Source: Coffea arabica
Lineage: Eukaryota > Streptophyta > Magnoliopsida > Gentianales > Rubiaceae
Reading direction: 5' to 3'
Assembly: GCF_036785885.1 (NCBI RefSeq)
Contig: NC_092329.1
Span: 5,828,001-5,892,000 of the forward strand
DNA length: 64,000 nucleotides
The position numbers and the translations under genes were made by a program. Under the pieces are notes generated by a model. That model had not been told where the DNA came from. It searched no databases and was given only the letters and a program-made list of their open reading frames with translations. This document shows, piece by piece, positions 61,355 through 64,000 of this stretch; the stretch's first letter is position 1, and each line of letters opens with the position of its first letter.

Positions 61355-61475
61355 CACTCAAAGGAGAATTGCGCCACGTAATGTGAAAGGAACAAAGAAG
61401 AACCATGTAAGATCTGATGAGTAGCTTTAATTTAATAATCGAGAGAGTTTAATTTAATGGATTTAATAAGGTAGA

Positions 61476-61870
61476 CAACCAAGTATCATTTTGTATTGAG
61501 CACATATACGTTATATTATGATATTCAATCTTAAAGCTAACAATAGCTAACAAATATTATCAATCTTATACACAAAAGTTCTAATTAGCTTTAATTTAAT
61601 AAGTCACAAAACTAATTATCACTTTGTATCGAGCACATTTATGTTATGGTATTCAATCCGAAAATGCAATAGCTTTAATTGAATAATTGAGAGATCAATC
61701 TTATACACAAAAGCTCTAATTAGATTTAATTTAATAAGACACACAACTAATTATCACTTTGTATTGAGCACATTTATGCCATGCTACTCAATCTAAAAAC
61801 ACAATAGCTTTAATTTAATAATTGAGTAGTTTTAATTTAATACAACTAATTATCAGTCTGTATCGAGCAT
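61476..61870. repeat. About 135-bp tandem repeat, roughly three copies
   Basis: CAATCTTATACACAAAAG recurs at 61561 and 61696 (period 135). The linked ATCACTTTGTATTGAGCACA block recurs near 61486, 61618 and 61754 with a decayed copy near 61850. Copies are rich in TTTAATTTAATAA. Confidence 0.75.
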
Positions 61871-62830
61871 TTAATTTAATCGAACAAGTGAGCAGCTTTA
61901 ATTTAATAATGAAGAGGGCTTAATTTAATCGAACAAAGCAGGGAGCACGGGTGATTTAATAGAACAAAGCCGGACAATTGATTTATAACTTGTAACTGGA
62001 GCTTCACACCTTCACGGGCACAGATTGAGAGCAGAGGACGTTGACGGCTACATATTGGACCACAGGACAAAGAAGGACAAATCGAACAGCCAAATTACAA
62101 AATAACCAGCGAAATCACTGTAGCAAGACCTTCGACGCCTTATGTAGTTAGAGATCTCGAACTATTTCTCTCCAATTATGGAGAGAATAGAAAGAGAAAT
62201 GATCGTAAAACTATTATGGACCATATCATTGGTGGCCAACATCAAATTTATATGACTTTACTCTTTGTTTCCGAAATAATTCTCATCAACTGTTAGGAAT
62301 TTGAAGAGGATGAAAAAAGAAATTTATATGAAAACACCACGTTGTTTGAGAAATTTAACTGGACACAAAAGAAGATGGACAATTAATTGATATGGTATGT
62401 AGAACTATTTCTTTCCAATTATAGAGAGAATAGTAGAATAAGAAAATTGATGGAAAAATCTTTTTGGACTATTTCGTCTGCCTACCAAAGAAAAGAAACG
62501 AGCAAAACCAGTCGAACTTCAAAACATAATGGCCGAAAATTGAAAAGCTTTGCTCCTATTCAAAACCATTACACTGGGCCTAAGATTTGCTTTAAGCGGG
62601 CTACCTCTGCTCCAACTCTGGGCCAACAACATGGAAAAGTTTCAGTACTAGGTCAGCCCAGATATAGTTTTTCTGCTATCAGTAGCCCATCATTCTGATT
62701 TCTCATCCCCAGTGTCCTTACAAGGAAGAATCCATTTTCTTCACTTTCTTCTCCCCTGCTCTCAGGTGTAAATCCCCCTAAAATCCCGTTAAAAAAAAAA
62801 ATATAGGGAACAGGCCTGAAGGAAAAGGCG

Positions 62831-63081
62831 ATGGGGCTTAAAAACTTCAATGGGACAGGAGTGGGTTTTGGTAGGTGTTTTTTTTAATTTTTTTTCTTTA
62901 ATACCCATTTGCTGATGTAGAAATTCTTGGCATAATTTTGATTTAGCTCTGAATTTCGATTTGTGTGTTGTTTTTTACTTTTATCAAGCTTGGCCCTTTC
63001 TGTAACCTGACTGTTTGCAGTTGTTTTCTTTTTCAGGATTTGGCATTGGCTGCGGTTTTGGGGTGGGATGGGGTTTTGGTG
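62831..63081 (+). CDS. TGD5: TGD5-like glycine-rich protein, first two exons (partial)
   Basis: Exons 62831-62870 and 63037-63081 join in phase 1 through a GT-AG intron and read MGLKNFNGTGVGFG followed by FGIGCGFGVGWGFGG. A donor GGT G|GTAAG at 63082 means more exons follow, beyond the window. The start and the G-F-G/G-W-G pattern match the small plant protein TRIGALACTOSYLDIACYLGLYCEROL 5, as I remember it. TGD5 is a component of ER-to-plastid lipid transport at the envelope. The only other reading is an unrelated glycine-rich peptide, but the exact N-terminal match makes that less likely. A dense pyrimidine/poly-A leader precedes the ATG. Confidence 0.7.
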
Positions 63082-64000
63082 GTAAGTTTGAAGTTTCTAC
63101 TCTTTACTATTCTCATTCCTCTGCATCTTTTTCTTTTTCTTTTTGTTTATCTTTTTTTAATTCTATTCCTGTTGGTAATTCTAACTTTTCTGTGTAACAG
63201 CTTTTTTCCCCTTTTCTGGTTTTGTTTTTTAGCTTACTGTTTTGGAAAAACCAGGTGAGCACTAGCAGAATGTGAAACTCTTTGATGCTATATTGCCTCT
63301 TTAAGTCTTAGCACTAATAACCCGCTCTAAGGGCATCATGCTTAGCTGGGATGAGGATTGATTGATTGTGAATTTCTAGCTTTAATAATTAATCGTGATA
63401 TATCCATGGAATTCGATGGTACTAGGATTTGAACTCGCCCTGTAGCAACTGCATCCGGGACCTCCTAACCTGGAATTTATGTTTCCCTCGGCCGTAATCT
63501 ACTTGGGATTTCTGTAGTAAATTTTAAAAATCCTGTTTGGCACGATCAGATTCAGCTATGCTATGATTCCTTGCACTAATAAGTGAATTTTCCAGTCATA
63601 GGAAATCTTGCATCTGTGAACTTTTCTTTTTACAGCAAACCTCATTGTCAAGATATATGTACTATATATGAGTATTTGTGCACATTCCTTCAAATATCTA
63701 TGAAGATTCTTTTCCAATTTTAGTTTATGGATGATTATGCTTAGAATTTAGCAACCTTAGGATGCCAAGGTTTATTTATCGTGCTGAGATAATGTATTTG
63801 TTAGATGAGTTTTACACCTGTCAAGGACTGCATTCTTGGTTCAGTGACCTTGCATTTTTGGCAAGCTGAATATTTTTTTTAAAATTAATCTTGTGTTGAA
63901 TATTTAACAACTTAATATCTGTTCTTAATCTGAGGTAGACGAAGATATTTTCATATTTCAGGGTTAGCATAGCAATATTATTACTGTTTCAAACTCCAGA
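63082..64000 (+). other. Probable intron of the TGD5-like gene
   Basis: Starts with donor GTAAGTTTG and contains no in-phase continuation exon that fits the family, so the next exon probably lies past the window. Confidence 0.5.

Larger units (their letters stand above)
60332..62830. other. Helitron upstream part and intergenic DNA
   Basis: No gene seen. Contains tandem repeats at 61271-61354 and about 61476-61870, and two diverged copies of an ACTATTTCTCTCCAATTAT..GAGAGAATAG segment near 62161 and 62401. The Helitron 5' end probably lies somewhere here. Confidence 0.45.

Noticed and set aside
63405-63480. A possible SINE B box (GATTTGAACTCGCC, minus strand)
   Set aside because: No A box, tail or target duplication could be found around it, so at most a decayed fragment.

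Overview
The window is eukaryotic nuclear DNA from a dicot plant. Genes are split by GT-AG (and a few GC-AG) introns, intergenic DNA is AT-rich, and MITEs, SINEs, LTR elements and a Helitron fill the space between genes. All recognisable proteins are plant families: a PUF-domain Pumilio, a snakin/GASA peptide, a DUF620 protein, an F-box protein, an ARM/TPR protein, and two progesterone 5-beta-reductase/iridoid-synthase-like (PRISE) reductases. The snakin is very close to the potato SN1 type, and the PRISE pair fits an asterid. Coffee-like Rubiaceae is a guess, not a conclusion.

Layout. 1-250: last exon of an NRAMP-type metal transporter (+). 1845-2549: hAT-type non-autonomous transposon with an 8-bp target duplication. 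5833-11494: Pumilio gene in five exons, with a 3.4-kb second intron (+). 13585-14058: snakin-1 gene in two exons (-). 14625-15083: tiny, nearly pristine TRIM retrotransposon upstream of the snakin gene. 15.1-24.4 kb: no gene seen; microsatellites, a SINE with a 16-bp target duplication and MITE relics. 24488-26847: DUF620 gene (+). 27.6 kb: second SINE. 29476-37058: 7.6-kb LTR element with two 1,395-bp LTRs, a tRNA-Asp-type primer site and only a broken gag remnant (TR-GAG/LARD type). 38213-39151: F-box gene with an in-frame stop. 41.2-42.0 kb: long foldback element. 42552-44556: ARM/TPR gene (+). 45.4-47.2 kb: AT-only tandem array inside a MITE-like element. 48730-50025 and 55286-56847: tandem PRISE genes, each with a tiny first exon and a GC-AG intron. 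57.8-58.1 kb: SINE with an 85-bp internal duplication. 58355 to beyond 60331: Helitron (-) with a clear hairpin/CTAG end and a gutted Rep/helicase gene. 62831-63081: first two exons of a TGD5-like glycine-rich protein (+), running out of the window.

The genes do not form an evident pathway, except that the two PRISE reductases are a local tandem duplication and probably share NADPH-dependent enone-reductase chemistry. The window is best read as ordinary gene space heavily modified by small non-autonomous transposons. No wholly new system is evident. The most distinctive items are the 459-bp TRIM with tRNA-promoter-like boxes, the conserved GC-AG introns of the PRISE pair, the Helitron remnant, the foldback element and the AT satellite.

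All exon boundaries were placed by eye from reading frame, splice dinucleotides and remembered family sequences. No alignment or search was run.
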